Of a DNA stretch of 64,000 bases, positions 1-8,935 are shown piece by piece. The DNA is from Lysobacter auxotrophicus (GTDB lineage Bacteria > Pseudomonadota > Gammaproteobacteria > Xanthomonadales > Xanthomonadaceae), in NCBI RefSeq assembly GCF_027924565.1, contig NZ_AP027041.1, positions 2,418,001-2,482,000 of the forward strand, in the 5' to 3' direction. The number at the start of each line of letters is the position of its first letter. The first letter of the stretch is position 1. The notes below the pieces were generated by a model that saw only the letters and a list, made by a program, of their open reading frames with translations, did not search any database and was not told where the DNA came from. Made by a program: the position numbers and the translations under genes.

Positions 1-90
1 GCAGAAGGTCTCCACTCCTAGGAGAGGCCCGCCGCACTTGGATGCATCGTGCACGGCGCGCACAATACCGGCCACTTCGGGAGACTGCTC

Positions 91-366
91 ATGTCGCACA
101 TCGATATCCGCCACGCGCATTCGCTGCCGCCGGAACAGGCGCGCCAGGCCGTGCAGGACGTGGCCGACAAGCTGGCCGATCGCTTCGGCATGATTACCGG
201 CTGGAGCGGCAACAAGCTCAACTTCAGCCGCAGCGGCGTGGACGGCCACATCAACCTGGCGCCGAGCGAACTGCAGGTGACGGCCAAGCTCGGCTTCCTG
301 CTCAGCGCGATGAAGGGGCCGATCGAGGCGGAGATCCGCCGCGTGCTCGACGAACGCTTCACCTGA
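91..366 (+). CDS. Polyhydroxyalkanoic acid system family protein
   Basis: A 91-aa protein starting at the ATG at 91 (MSHIDIRHAHSLP), preferred over an upstream in-frame ATG at 49 because the family begins this way. The core (SLPPEQARQAVQDVADKLADRFG, then a W-x-G segment and GHINLAPSELQVTAKLGFLLSAMKGPIE) matches the small PHA-granule-associated or regulatory family known beside phasin and PHA genes in Xanthomonads. No signal peptide or membrane segment is seen, so it should be cytosolic. A phasin lies about 24 kb away at 24588. The biochemical role is not established; granule association is inferred from the family. Confidence 0.8.
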   Translation: MSHIDIRHAHSLPPEQARQAVQDVADKLADRFGMITGWSGNKLNFSRSGVDGHINLAPSELQVTAKLGFLLSAMKGPIEAEIRRVLDERFT

Positions 367-379
367 CGCTCACCGCGTC

Positions 380-1135
380 CTACTCGATCAGTCCGTCGAA
401 CGGATCCGGATCGCCTGCGAACAGGCGGTGCGCGATGTCGCGTTCGTCCTGCTCGATCTCCTCGATGAAGTGGCGCGCGTCGCCAAGCCGGCCGAACGCC
501 TCGAAGCCGCGCTCGAGGAACCCCTGCAACTGCGACAGCCCGGCCGCGCGCGCCGGCCCGCGCGACAGCCGCAGCAGCATCGACACGCCCGGCAGCCGCA
601 GCGCATGGCCCAGCCCGAGCCCGACGCGGGCGATCAGGTCGATCTGGTAGCCGCGCAGCCGCGGCAGGCCGGCAAGGCGATAGGCGCGCGCGTACAGCGC
701 CGCGTCCAGCCGCCGGCGCGACCCGCCGATGCGCTGCAGCACATGCGCCATGCGCAGGTCCAGCGCGTGCGTCAGCAGACCCAGTTCGATGGCGTCGGCC
801 ACCGTTGCCAGCAGGTGCTCCGGCAACAGCCGCTGCATCATCGGCAGGACGCGGGCGATGTCGGCATCGCGCTGGGCGAAGTCGCGTTCGTTGTAGACGT
901 CGGTCAGGAAGAACTGCGCGGCGGGCCGGCGCCGGGGGTCGCGCAGGAAGCGGTCGAAGCTCGCCTCCAGGCGCCGCGTCTGCCAGCGGCGCAGTTCCGG
1001 CAGCCACGGCAGGCGGTTGCGCGGCTCGACGGCCGGATCGTGCAGCGCCTGGTGCTCGCGCAGGAGCCGGTCGAGCCGCTCCCGCAGAGGACGATCGTGC
1101 GAACGGCGGCGGACGGGGTTGGGGCGCGACGGCAT
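380..1135 (-). CDS. Conserved hypothetical protein, FFLEE-motif-like
   Basis: A 251-aa Arg/Leu-rich cytosolic protein without signal or membrane segments, convergent with the upstream gene. The start at 1135 (MPSRPNPVRRR) is chosen because the upstream 37 codons are low-complexity and out of character. The block RRPAAQFFLTDVYNERDFAQRD followed by DADIARVLPMMQRLLP resembles Xanthomonad proteins annotated with an FFLEE-type motif. The sequence looks all-helical. Function is unknown and I assign none. Its 5' end faces the patatin gene about 100 bp away, so the two are divergent. Confidence 0.65.
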   Translation of the reverse strand: MPSRPNPVRRRSHDRPLRERLDRLLREHQALHDPAVEPRNRLPWLPELRRWQTRRLEASFDRFLRDPRRRPAAQFFLTDVYNERDFAQRDADIARVLPMMQRLLPEHLLATVADAIELGLLTHALDLRMAHVLQRIGGSRRRLDAALYARAYRLAGLPRLRGYQIDLIARVGLGLGHALRLPGVSMLLRLSRGPARAAGLSQLQGFLERGFEAFGRLGDARHFIEEIEQDERDIAHRLFAGDPDPFDGLIE

Positions 1136-1236
1136 CCCGGCCGATGATCCGGGCCCGGCGCCAGGGCCGCAACCCGTCACGACGCGGCCCGCTGCGGGGC
1201 GGCTACACTCGGTCCAACCTCGCCGCCCGTGCCCGC

Positions 1237-2499
1237 ATGCTGTCACTCCACTCCGCCCGGCAACGCGCGCGCACCACCGGCCGCCCGCCCCGCATCGGGC
1301 TGGCGATCGCCGGCGGCGGGCCCATCGGCGGGATGTACGAACTCGGCGCGCTGCGTGCGCTCGATGAGGCCATCGACGGCTTGGACCTCACCCGCCTGGA
1401 CGGCTACGTGGGCGTGAGCAGCGGCGCGTTCCTCGCGGCCGGGCTCGCCAACCGCATCGATACCGCCGAGATGTGCCGCATCTTCATCACCGGCGACAGC
1501 GCGGACGTGCAGTTCCGTCCCGAGACCTTCCTGCGCCCGGCGATCTTCGAATACCTGCGCAGCGCCGCGCGGCTTCCGAAGCTCGCGGCGACCTGGTGGC
1601 AGGAGCTGCTGTTCTCGCGCAACGAGGCGCGCTGGTCGGACCTGCTGATGCATTTCGGCGCGCTGGTGCCGACCGGGCTGTTCGACAACTCGCAGGTCGA
1701 GCGCTTCCTGCAGGACGTCTTCTCGCGCCGGGGCCGCAGCAACGACTTCCGCGATCTCGACGCGAACCTGTGCGTGGTGGCGGTCGACCTCGACAGCGGC
1801 GAGGCGGTCAAGTTCGGCACGCCAGGCTGGGACGGCGTGCCGATCTCCGTCGCCGTGCAGGCCAGCGCCGCCCTGCCCGGCCTCTACCCGCCGGTGGAAA
1901 TCGGCGGACGGCACTTCGTCGACGGCGCGCTGCGCAGGACGATGCACGCCTCGGTGCTGCTCGATCGCGACGTCGACCTGATGATCGGCCTCAATCCGCT
2001 GGTGCCGTTCACGCAGGACGATGGCGGCCGGCCGGTGAGCCACGAGCGCAGCCTCGCCGCGGCCGGCCTGCCGGCGGTGCTGTCGCAGACCTTCCGCACG
2101 CTGCTGCAATCGCGCATGCAGGTCGGGCTGGCGCGCTACGCGCAGCAGTATCCGAACATCGACCAGCTCATCTTCGAACCCAACGCGGGCGACGCCGAGC
2201 TGTTCTTCACCAACGCCTTCAGTTTCTCGGCGCGCCGGCGCATCTGCGAGATCGCCTGGCGCAACACGATGGCCGACCTGCGCCGCCGTGCCGACGAGCT
2301 CGCCCCGGTGCTCGGCGCGCATGGTCTGGCGCTGCGCATGGAGGTGGTGAGCGACGAGGGCCGCTCGCTGCTCGACGGCCTCGCCCCGCCACCGCGCGAC
2401 AACGACGCCACCGCCCGCCTGCGCCGCGCGCTCGATGACATCGAACGCGAACGCCCGCCGGCGCGCCGCGCGCCCCGCGCACGCCGTCCCGCCACGTAA
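1237..2499 (+). CDS. Patatin-like phospholipase family protein
   Basis: A 420-aa serine lipid acyl hydrolase. The N-terminal oxyanion block GGGPIGGMYELGAL is at residues 26-39, the nucleophile elbow GVSSG at 59-63 (Ser61), and the catalytic Asp is in the later VDGALRRT block, giving the Ser-Asp dyad of patatins. The start at 1237 (MLSLHSARQRART) is chosen because the longer upstream frame is only the shadow of the opposite gene. There is no signal peptide, so it is probably cytosolic or peripheral at the membrane. The C-terminus is Arg/Pro-rich (residues about 395-420). Substrate is unknown; phospholipid or PHA-related lipid are both possible. Confidence 0.85.
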   Translation: MLSLHSARQRARTTGRPPRIGLAIAGGGPIGGMYELGALRALDEAIDGLDLTRLDGYVGVSSGAFLAAGLANRIDTAEMCRIFITGDSADVQFRPETFLRPAIFEYLRSAARLPKLAATWWQELLFSRNEARWSDLLMHFGALVPTGLFDNSQVERFLQDVFSRRGRSNDFRDLDANLCVVAVDLDSGEAVKFGTPGWDGVPISVAVQASAALPGLYPPVEIGGRHFVDGALRRTMHASVLLDRDVDLMIGLNPLVPFTQDDGGRPVSHERSLAAAGLPAVLSQTFRTLLQSRMQVGLARYAQQYPNIDQLIFEPNAGDAELFFTNAFSFSARRRICEIAWRNTMADLRRRADELAPVLGAHGLALRMEVVSDEGRSLLDGLAPPPRDNDATARLRRALDDIERERPPARRAPRARRPAT

Positions 2500-2572
2500 G
2501 CCCCCGTCCCGTTACACCGCCTCGACGCCCGCGATGGTGCGATGCCCGCCATGTGCATCGCGACGGAACTCC

Positions 2573-3337
2573 ATGCGCCCGGCTCCCCGAAGGAACGTCT
2601 ACATCGGCTGCGCCGGCTGGTCGCTGCCCTCGGCCACGCGGTCGCAGTTCGGCGAGGGTGAGTCGATGCTGGCGCGCTACGCCACGCGCTTCAACGCGAC
2701 GGAGATCAACTCCTCGTTCCACAAGCCGCACCGGCGCGATACCTACGTGCGCTGGGCGGCGAGCGTGCCGGCAGGATTCCGCTTCAGCGTGAAGCTGCCG
2801 CGCACGATCACCCACGACGCACGCCTGCGCGGCGCGGCACGCGAACTCGACCGTTTCGCAGGCGAGGTCGACGGACTCGGCCGCAAGCTCGCGCTTCTGC
2901 TGGTGCAGCTGCCGCCGAGCCTGCCGTTCGAAGCGCGCACCGCGTCGACGTTCTTCGCGATGCTGCGGCGCCGCTTCGACGTGGGCATCGCCTGCGAGGC
3001 GCGCCATGCGTCCTGGTTCACGGCCGCGGCCGAGGCGCTGTGGCAGCGGCACGGGATCGCTCGCGTGGCGGCCGACCCGCCGATTCCCGATGGCGCATCG
3101 CGCGAGCCCGGTGGCGACAAGCGCCTGCGGTACTGGCGCTGGCATGGCTGGCCACGGGTGTACTACAGCGCGTACGACGACGATGCCCTGCGCACGCTCG
3201 CCGGCGCGATCGACACCCATCGCGGCACGCGCTGGGCGATCTTCGACAACACCGCGCACGGCCATGCGGTCACCGACGCGCTGCGCCTGCAGTCGATGCT
3301 CGACGCAGCGCCCACCCCGAAGCGGAGGACGGCATGA
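2573..3337 (+). CDS. DUF72 domain-containing protein (YecE family)
   Basis: A 254-aa protein starting at 2573 (MRPAPRRNVYIGCAGWSLP). It shows the DUF72/YecE hallmarks: YIGCAGWSLP at the N-terminus, YATRFNATEINSSFH, SVPAGFRFSVKLPRTITH and the late RYWRWHGWPRVYYSAYD segment, consistent with the TIM-barrel fold of the family. The molecular function of DUF72 proteins is unknown. Its stop codon overlaps the ATG of the following flavoprotein (ATGA at 3334-3337), so the two are translationally coupled and probably act in a related process. Confidence 0.85.
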   Translation: MRPAPRRNVYIGCAGWSLPSATRSQFGEGESMLARYATRFNATEINSSFHKPHRRDTYVRWAASVPAGFRFSVKLPRTITHDARLRGAARELDRFAGEVDGLGRKLALLLVQLPPSLPFEARTASTFFAMLRRRFDVGIACEARHASWFTAAAEALWQRHGIARVAADPPIPDGASREPGGDKRLRYWRWHGWPRVYYSAYDDDALRTLAGAIDTHRGTRWAIFDNTAHGHAVTDALRLQSMLDAAPTPKRRTA

Positions 3338-4224
3338 CCGAACGGCTGGACTGCATCGTCGTCGGCGGCGGCCCGGGCGGGCTGACGGCCGCCACGTACC
3401 TGGCGCGCTACCGGCGCAGCGTGCGCGTGTTCGACACCGGCTGCACGCGCGCGGGATGGATTCCGAAGAGCCGCAACTGCCCGGGTTTTCCGCATGGCGT
3501 CGGCGGCGAGGAACTGCTGCAGCGCATGCGCGACCAGGCGCTGAAGTTCGACGTGGAGACCGTCCCCGAGGAAGTCACCGCGTTGCACCGCATCGGGGAC
3601 GGCTTCCGCATACGCCACGGCGAGACCGAACTGCTGGCGCGCCACGTCATCCTCGCCACCGGCTGCGAGGACGTGACGCCGTCGCTCGATGGCATGGAAA
3701 AGGCGATCGAGTGCGGCGCGGTGCGGATGTGCCCGATCTGCGACGCCTACGAGGCCATCGACACCACCATCGCCGTGCACGGGCCCGCCGACAAGAACGT
3801 CTCGCACGCGCGCTTCCTGCGCACGTACTCGGCGAAGGTGACGCTGGTGCCGTCGTCGGACGAGATCGGCGACGACACGCGTGCGCAACTGGCTCGCGAC
3901 GGGATCGAACTGACGTCGGTGCCGACTTCGCTCGTCTTCGATGGCGAACGCTGCGTGTTCGCGCTGGACGGCGCGCCACGGGCGTTCGACGTCGTGTATC
4001 CGATGCTCGGGCTGATCTCGCGCTCGTCGCTCGCGGTGGGCGCCGGCGCGGAATGCGACGAGGACGGCGCGTTGATCGTCGACGCGCACCAGATGACCTC
4101 CGTCGACGGCCTGTACGCCATCGGCGACGTGGTCAGCGCGCTCAACCAGATCTCGGTGGCGACGGGGCACGCGGCGATCGCGGCGACCGACGTGCACAAC
4201 CGGCTCGGAGCCAATTTCGCCTGA
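3334..4224 (+). CDS. NAD(P)/FAD-dependent oxidoreductase, thioredoxin-reductase-like
   Basis: A 296-aa flavoprotein. The FAD-binding Rossmann motif GGGPGGLTAA is near residues 9-18, a CPIC redox pair lies at Cys133 and Cys136 in the position used by low-molecular-weight thioredoxin reductases, and the second FAD motif DGLYAIGDV is near the C-terminus. The NAD(P) domain is divergent: after CPIC it reads AVHGPADKNVSHARFL rather than a clean GxGxxA/G, so nucleotide specificity is unclear. It is coupled to the DUF72 gene by a 4-nt overlap. It may reduce a small disulfide protein; the substrate is unknown. Confidence 0.85.
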   Translation: MTERLDCIVVGGGPGGLTAATYLARYRRSVRVFDTGCTRAGWIPKSRNCPGFPHGVGGEELLQRMRDQALKFDVETVPEEVTALHRIGDGFRIRHGETELLARHVILATGCEDVTPSLDGMEKAIECGAVRMCPICDAYEAIDTTIAVHGPADKNVSHARFLRTYSAKVTLVPSSDEIGDDTRAQLARDGIELTSVPTSLVFDGERCVFALDGAPRAFDVVYPMLGLISRSSLAVGAGAECDEDGALIVDAHQMTSVDGLYAIGDVVSALNQISVATGHAAIAATDVHNRLGANFA

Positions 4225-4343
4225 TCCTCCAGGGCCATTGGCGCCCTCCTGACAGCGGCTGGCAGCAATTTGCCCGATGGCACCCCGGGTTCGCCGCGCG
4301 GCTGGGTACCATGCTGCGTCCACGATCCCGGAACGCCTGCCCG

Positions 4344-6110
4344 ATGACCCGCACGCTGCTCCTCGCCGCACTGCTCACCGCCCTGCCCGCCGTCGCCGCC
4401 CCGTCCGACTCCGCGCTGACCACCGTGTCCGAACGCAGCGGCTTCACGAAGACCGGGCGCTACGACGAGGTGATCGCGCTGTGCGACGCCTTCGCCGCGC
4501 GGTATCCCGACGCCGTCCGCTGCCAGGACTTCGGCACCACGCCCGAGGGCCGGCCGATGAAGGTGCTGATCGTGTCCAAGGCCGGCGCGTTCACGCCCGA
4601 GGAGGCCAGCGCGAAGGGCCTGCCGGTGATGCTGATCCAGGGCGGCATCCACGCCGGCGAGATCGACGGCAAGGACGCCGGCTTCCTCGCGCTGCGCCAG
4701 GCGCTCGATGGCGAGGCCGCCGTCGGCGCGCTGGAAAAGCAGGTGCTGCTGTTCGTGCCGGTGTTCAACGTCGACGGCCACGAGCGTTTCGCCGCATGGA
4801 ACCGCCCGAACCAGCGCGGCCCGGAGCAAATGGGCTGGCGCACCACCGCGCAGAACTACAACCTCAACCGCGACTACGTGAAGGCCGACACGCCGGAAAT
4901 GCAGGCGATGCTGCGCCTGGTCAACGCGTGGGACCCGCTGGCCTATGTCGACCTGCACGTCACCGACGGCGCGAAGTTCGAGCACGATGTCTCCATCCAG
5001 GTCGAGCCGGTGCACAGCGGCGACGACAACCTGCGCAAGGCCGGCACCGCGCTGCGCGATGGCGTGATCGCCGACCTCGCCGAGCAGGGTTCGTTGCCGC
5101 TGCCGTTCTATCCCTCGTTCGTGGTGAACGACGATCCCTCGTCCGGCTTCGAGGACGGCGTCGCCACGCCGCGCTTCTCGCACGGGTATTTCCAGCTGCG
5201 CAACCGCCTGGCGATGCTGGTGGAAACGCATTCCTGGCGCGAGTACCCGCACCGGGTGAAGGTCACGCACGACACCATCGTCTCGCTGCTGGAGCTGATC
5301 GCCGAGCACGGCACGCAATGGCGCCAGGACGCGCTCGCCGCCGATGTGCGCGCGCAGCTGCTGGGCGGCAAGCCGGTCGCGCTGGATTACAAGGCGACCG
5401 ACAAGGTGCGCACGATCGACTTCCGCGGCTACGAATACACGCGCACGCCGTCGGAGGTATCCGGGGCGCTGATGACGCGCTACGACGAAACCAGACCGCA
5501 GGTCTGGCAGGTGCCGATGCGCGACGAACTGGTGCCGGCGCACGTGGTCGACGCGCCGAAGGCCGGCTACATCGTCCCGGCCGCGCACGCGGCGTGGGTC
5601 GGCGCGAAGCTCGACCAGCACGGCGTGACGTATCGCGTCCTCGACAAGCCGATGGGAAAGACGGCGGTGCAGGCGTTTCGCGCGGAGACGGCGACGCTCA
5701 CCGCGCAATCGGTCGAAGGCCACCAGCGCGCCACGCTGGAAGGCGCGTGGAACGACGAAAAGCAGGACATCGGCGCCGGCGCGCTGTTCGTGCCGATCGC
5801 CCAGCCGAAGGCCCGCCTGGTGATGGCGCTGCTGGAGCCGCAGGCGCCGGACGCGCTGGTCGCGTGGGGCGAATTCAACAACTACTTCGAGCGCAAGGAG
5901 TACATGGAGGACTACGTCGCCGAGGACGTCGCGCGCGAGATGCTGAAGAACCCGAAGGTGAAGGCCGCCTTCGAGCAGCGCCTGAAGGAGGACCAGGCTT
6001 TCGCCGACAGCCCGCAGCAGCGACTGGAGTTCTTCGCGCGCCGGCATTCGTCGTGGGACACCCAGTACCGCCGCTATCCCGTGGTGCGCGTGAGCCGCGC
6101 GCCGCGCTGA
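4344..6110 (+). CDS. M14 family zinc carboxypeptidase, exported
   Basis: A 588-aa protein with an N-terminal signal peptide (residues 1-19, LLLAALLTALPAVAA). The M14 zinc-binding HxxE is at His103-Glu106 within GGIHAGEIDGKDAG, followed by NYNLNRDY (substrate-binding Asn-Arg) and the third-ligand segment YVDLHVTDG. The C-terminal part, beyond about residue 330, is a family-typical extension. It likely acts in the periplasm or outside the cell on peptides or peptidoglycan fragments. It stands alone, with about 120 nt before it and a separate gene after it. Confidence 0.87.
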   Translation: MTRTLLLAALLTALPAVAAPSDSALTTVSERSGFTKTGRYDEVIALCDAFAARYPDAVRCQDFGTTPEGRPMKVLIVSKAGAFTPEEASAKGLPVMLIQGGIHAGEIDGKDAGFLALRQALDGEAAVGALEKQVLLFVPVFNVDGHERFAAWNRPNQRGPEQMGWRTTAQNYNLNRDYVKADTPEMQAMLRLVNAWDPLAYVDLHVTDGAKFEHDVSIQVEPVHSGDDNLRKAGTALRDGVIADLAEQGSLPLPFYPSFVVNDDPSSGFEDGVATPRFSHGYFQLRNRLAMLVETHSWREYPHRVKVTHDTIVSLLELIAEHGTQWRQDALAADVRAQLLGGKPVALDYKATDKVRTIDFRGYEYTRTPSEVSGALMTRYDETRPQVWQVPMRDELVPAHVVDAPKAGYIVPAAHAAWVGAKLDQHGVTYRVLDKPMGKTAVQAFRAETATLTAQSVEGHQRATLEGAWNDEKQDIGAGALFVPIAQPKARLVMALLEPQAPDALVAWGEFNNYFERKEYMEDYVAEDVAREMLKNPKVKAAFEQRLKEDQAFADSPQQRLEFFARRHSSWDTQYRRYPVVRVSRAPR

Positions 6111-6164
6111 CGCGCTTGCAACGATCGCCCCGCTACGCTCCCGCCACATGACGGAGGACGTGCC

Positions 6165-7202
6165 ATGACCGTGATGCGGACTTCCCTTCCCGGCGCCATC
6201 GCGTCGGTCCTGATGACGGTGGCGGCGCTCGCCGCCTGCCAGCCGCAGGGCAACGCGACGGCGCCCGCGCCGTCGATGACCCAGGGCGCGCACGCCATCA
6301 CCGGCACCGCGACCTACCGCGAGCGGATCCTGCCGCCGCCGGGGTCGACGCTGCGCGTGCAGCTGCTCGACAACCTGTTGGCCGATACGCCGAAAGCGAT
6401 CCTCGCCGACGTCACCATCCCGAAGGTGGGCGGTCCGCCCATCGCCTTCACGCTGCCCTTCGACCCGGCGAAGCTGCGCCCGAACGGGCAGTACGGGCTG
6501 CACGCGACGCTCGCGGGGCCGGATGGCGCGCCGATGTTCGTCAGCGACACGCGCGTGCCGGTGGATCCGTCGGCCAACGTGCCGGTGGAGATCGCGATGG
6601 TGCACGTCGGCGCCGGGAATGCAGCGACCGCGTCCCCGCTGCCGACGAACTGGCAATGCGGCGACCTGCGCGTCGGCGCGGCGTTCGACAACGTCGCGAA
6701 CAACGTGACGCTCACCTACGGCGGGCGCAGCCGCGTGCTGCCGCTGGCGACGTCCGGCTCCGGTGCGCGCTACGCCGACGACGCCGGGAACGAGTTCTGG
6801 ACGAAAGGCGACAGCGGCACGCTCACGCTCGACGGCGAGAAGCACGAATGCACGCGCACGAACCTGGCCTCGCCATGGGACGACGCACGCTCGCGCGGCG
6901 TCGCGTTCCGCGCCGTCGGCAACGAACCGGGCTGGCTGGTGGAGGTGGGTTCGGGCGACGCCCCGCCGCTGCACGCGCAGCTCGATTTCGGCTCGCGCAA
7001 GCTGGACATCGCCAGCGTGCGGGCGCGCGCGCAGGGCGATGGCTGGACCGGCAAGAGCGCGAACGGCACGCAGGTGGAGCTGATCGTCGAGCGCAAGGCG
7101 TGCCAGGACGACGCCGGCACGACGTTCGACATCACCGCGCAACTGCGCGCAGGCGGGAAGACGTACGACGGCTGCGGGGCCTTCCTCGCCGGGAAGCCTT
7201 GA
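6165..7202 (+). CDS. Three-part lipoprotein: YbaY-like, MliC-like and COG3650-like segments
   Basis: A 345-aa lipoprotein. The start at 6165 is fixed by a GGAGG at 6153-6157. The lipobox LAAC places the lipidated Cys at residue 25. Residues about 44-148 (TGTATYRERILPPPGSTLRVQL) match the YbaY family. Residues about 160-235 (WQCGDLRVGAAFDN, then FWTKGDSGTLTLDG) match MliC, a lysozyme inhibitor. Residues about 245-345 (FRAVGNEPGWLVEV to YDGCGAFL) match the COG3650 type. It is likely outer-membrane anchored on the periplasmic side. The MliC part suggests protection against lysozyme, which is inference. Confidence 0.8.
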   Translation: MTVMRTSLPGAIASVLMTVAALAACQPQGNATAPAPSMTQGAHAITGTATYRERILPPPGSTLRVQLLDNLLADTPKAILADVTIPKVGGPPIAFTLPFDPAKLRPNGQYGLHATLAGPDGAPMFVSDTRVPVDPSANVPVEIAMVHVGAGNAATASPLPTNWQCGDLRVGAAFDNVANNVTLTYGGRSRVLPLATSGSGARYADDAGNEFWTKGDSGTLTLDGEKHECTRTNLASPWDDARSRGVAFRAVGNEPGWLVEVGSGDAPPLHAQLDFGSRKLDIASVRARAQGDGWTGKSANGTQVELIVERKACQDDAGTTFDITAQLRAGGKTYDGCGAFLAGKP

Positions 7203-7278
7203 GCCGGAACCTCGCCTCTTGACGCGCCCTGAACCCCGCGCGACCCACGCTGGCGGAAGGTTCACCGCGGACGACGCC

Positions 7279-7665
7279 ATGATCGACATCCTGCCCTCGC
7301 CCTCGCACGTCGGCGCGTACCGCTTCAGCGGCACGCTGGATGGCGCCGATTACGACCGCTGCATCGCCGACATCGAAGCGCGCCTGCGCCTGCACGAACG
7401 CATCGGGATCTATTGCGACATGACCGGTTTCACCGGCCTCACGCCGGAAGCGCTGGCGAAGGACCTGCGCTACCTCGTCGCCAAGTTCGGCGAGTACGGC
7501 CGCTTCGCACGCGGCGCGATCGTCACCGACAAGCGCTGGATGGCGGAGGTATCGCAGTTCGCCGGGCGTTTCTTCCCGAACACCGACATCCGCGCGTTCG
7601 AACCCGACGAACACGACGCGGCGCTCGCTTGGGCCGCGGTGGTGGAGCCGTTGCGGAGCGTGTGA
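7279..7665 (+). CDS. STAS/SpoIIAA-like domain protein
   Basis: A 128-aa single-domain protein. Residues 1-125 follow the SpoIIAA-like (DUF3478) pattern: a short first strand, GTLDGADYDRCI, a central strand IGIYCDMTGFTGLT, a helix, RFARGAIVTDKRWM and an aspartate/alanine-rich C-terminus. The start at 7279 (MIDILPSPSHVG) is chosen over an upstream frame that runs through intergenic sequence. No partner kinase or anti-sigma factor is nearby. The role is unknown. Confidence 0.8.
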   Translation: MIDILPSPSHVGAYRFSGTLDGADYDRCIADIEARLRLHERIGIYCDMTGFTGLTPEALAKDLRYLVAKFGEYGRFARGAIVTDKRWMAEVSQFAGRFFPNTDIRAFEPDEHDAALAWAAVVEPLRSV

Positions 7666-7685
7666 AGGCAGCGCCCGCGCCGCTT

Positions 7686-7991
7686 GTGTAGCCCGGGTAA
7701 GCGAAGCGCACCCGGGGGCGTTCGGGGCGTGGCTCGGACGAGTACGGCCATCGTCGACGCATCGCACGTCCCGCCCCTCACCCCAACCCCTCTCCCGGGG
7801 AGAGGGGCTAACGCAGCTCTTGTAGCCCGGGTAAGCGAAGCGCACCCGGGGCTCTTCCGGGCGTGGCTCGGTCACCAGCACCGCCGTCGCCGACGCATCG
7901 CACGCCCCGACCCTCACCCCAACCCCTCTCCCGGGGGAGAGGGGCTAAACACAGCGCTTGTAGCCCGGATAAGCGAAGCGCACCCGGGCTA
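7686..7991. repeat. Composite intergenic repeat block: three A-type and two B-type elements
   Basis: This fills most of the 348-nt gap between 7665 and 8014; no gene is seen here. A-type elements (gtagcccgggtaagcg then cgcacccggg) lie at about 7686-7716, 7820-7850 and 7959-7991. B-type elements (ccctcaccccaacccctctc plus a gagagggg arm) lie at about 7774-7810 and 7910-7946. The sequences joining A to B are also alike (both contain gggcgtggctcgg and gacgcatcgcacg), so an A-spacer-B unit of about 136 bp appears tandemly duplicated, with a third A closing the array. Confidence 0.85.
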
Positions 7992-8013
7992 CCTGCGACG
8001 TAGGACCGCGCCC

Positions 8014-8613
8014 CTACTTCATGTACTTCCAGTTTCGCGTCTTCCCTTCCGCGAGCCACTCCACGGCCTGCGCGATGCGGCGCTGCCGCGTGTCCTCGCG
8101 CTTGGCGTCCACGATCCACTCGATGTAATCGCGCCGATACCCCGGTGCGAACCCGTCGAACGTGGCACGCGCCTTCGCGTTCCGGCGCAGCGCGGCGGAC
8201 AGGTCGTCGGGAACATCCAAGGCCGGCTTCGGCGCGGGCTTCTTCTTCGCCGGCGGCGCAGCGCCAGCCTCCACGCGCGCCATCGCCTGCTTCACGAAAC
8301 CGGCGAGCTCGCGTTTGCCGGGCAACTCGGACTGCTTCGTGATGCGCCCGAACTGGCCCATCGCCTCGCGGCTGGCCTCGTCGCCGACGACCGCCCGCCC
8401 CTCCCAGAACCACAGCGTGACGTGCTGCTTGAACGCCGCAATGCCGCACAGGATCTTTCCGCGCCAGGTGAAACTGGGCATGCCCCATTTCAGGGTTTCC
8501 TCGACCTCCGGACACGCGCCGTGCACCACCTCGCGCACGTACGCGAGCAGCGGCTGCGCGAACGCCGCCGACTTCGCGATGTAGGCATCGATACGCGGAT
8601 CGACGGTGGGCAT
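8014..8613 (-). CDS. YdeI/OmpD-associated family protein with DUF1801 domain
   Basis: A 199-aa protein. The start at 8613 (MPTVDPRIDAYIAKS) has an AGGAGG just upstream on the minus strand. Residues about 15-115 form a DUF1801-type domain (VREVVHGACPEVEETLKWGMPSF, then WFWEGRAVVGDE). An Ala/Pro/Lys linker follows (APPAKKKPAPKPA), then a C-terminal YdeI/bacteriocin-protection-like domain (DDLSAALRRNAKARATFDGFAPGYRRDYIEWI). It is cytosolic. Function is poorly defined. The A-type repeat ending at 7991 lies just past its stop codon. Confidence 0.8.
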   Translation of the reverse strand: MPTVDPRIDAYIAKSAAFAQPLLAYVREVVHGACPEVEETLKWGMPSFTWRGKILCGIAAFKQHVTLWFWEGRAVVGDEASREAMGQFGRITKQSELPGKRELAGFVKQAMARVEAGAAPPAKKKPAPKPALDVPDDLSAALRRNAKARATFDGFAPGYRRDYIEWIVDAKREDTRQRRIAQAVEWLAEGKTRNWKYMK

Positions 8614-8695
8614 GCGGACCTCCTGGAGCGTGCGTCGCGTCCGATTACGCCGCGGCGACACGTTGGATGGAATGAGGGCGAAAACGGGGACGATC

Positions 8696-8935
8696 ATGGC
8701 GACTGTCGAACGACGAACGCCGACCACCGGAATCCGCGTGCAGCGGCGCATGGGACTGACGATCGCGCAGCGCACCATGCTGCAGGCCTGCGAACGGTGC
8801 GGATGGCGGCTGGCCTTCGTGCGCACGCCGCTGGAGCATCCGCTGCCGGTGCTGTTCGCCACCGCGCACGATTTCGTCGCCGTGCGCGAGGACGGCAGCA
8901 TCGACCGCTGGCCGGACATCGCGCTGCGTCACTGA
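8696..8935 (+). CDS. Small hypothetical protein
   Basis: A 79-aa basic protein (MATVERRTPTTGIRVQRRMG). A second in-frame ATG at 8672 could add 8 residues. It contains a Cys-x-x-Cys pair (QACERCGWRLAFVR) and an acidic, aromatic tail (REDGSIDRWPDIALRH). No signal or membrane segment. It is divergent from the YdeI-family gene and its 3' end overlaps the convergent RNA ligase gene by 7 nt. I do not recognise the family. Confidence 0.55.
   Translation: MATVERRTPTTGIRVQRRMGLTIAQRTMLQACERCGWRLAFVRTPLEHPLPVLFATAHDFVAVREDGSIDRWPDIALRH

Noticed and set aside
1-1172. A 384-residue minus-strand frame at the left edge.
   Set aside because: It overlaps both the PHA-system gene and the FFLEE-like gene in other frames and is Arg/Ala/Ser low-complexity throughout.
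3747-7334. A 1195-residue open frame on the minus strand opposite the M14 peptidase and lipoprotein genes.
   Set aside because: It is an antisense shadow caused by high GC codon bias: low-complexity Arg/Ala/His-rich sequence with no domain, while the plus strand carries clear signal peptides and catalytic motifs.
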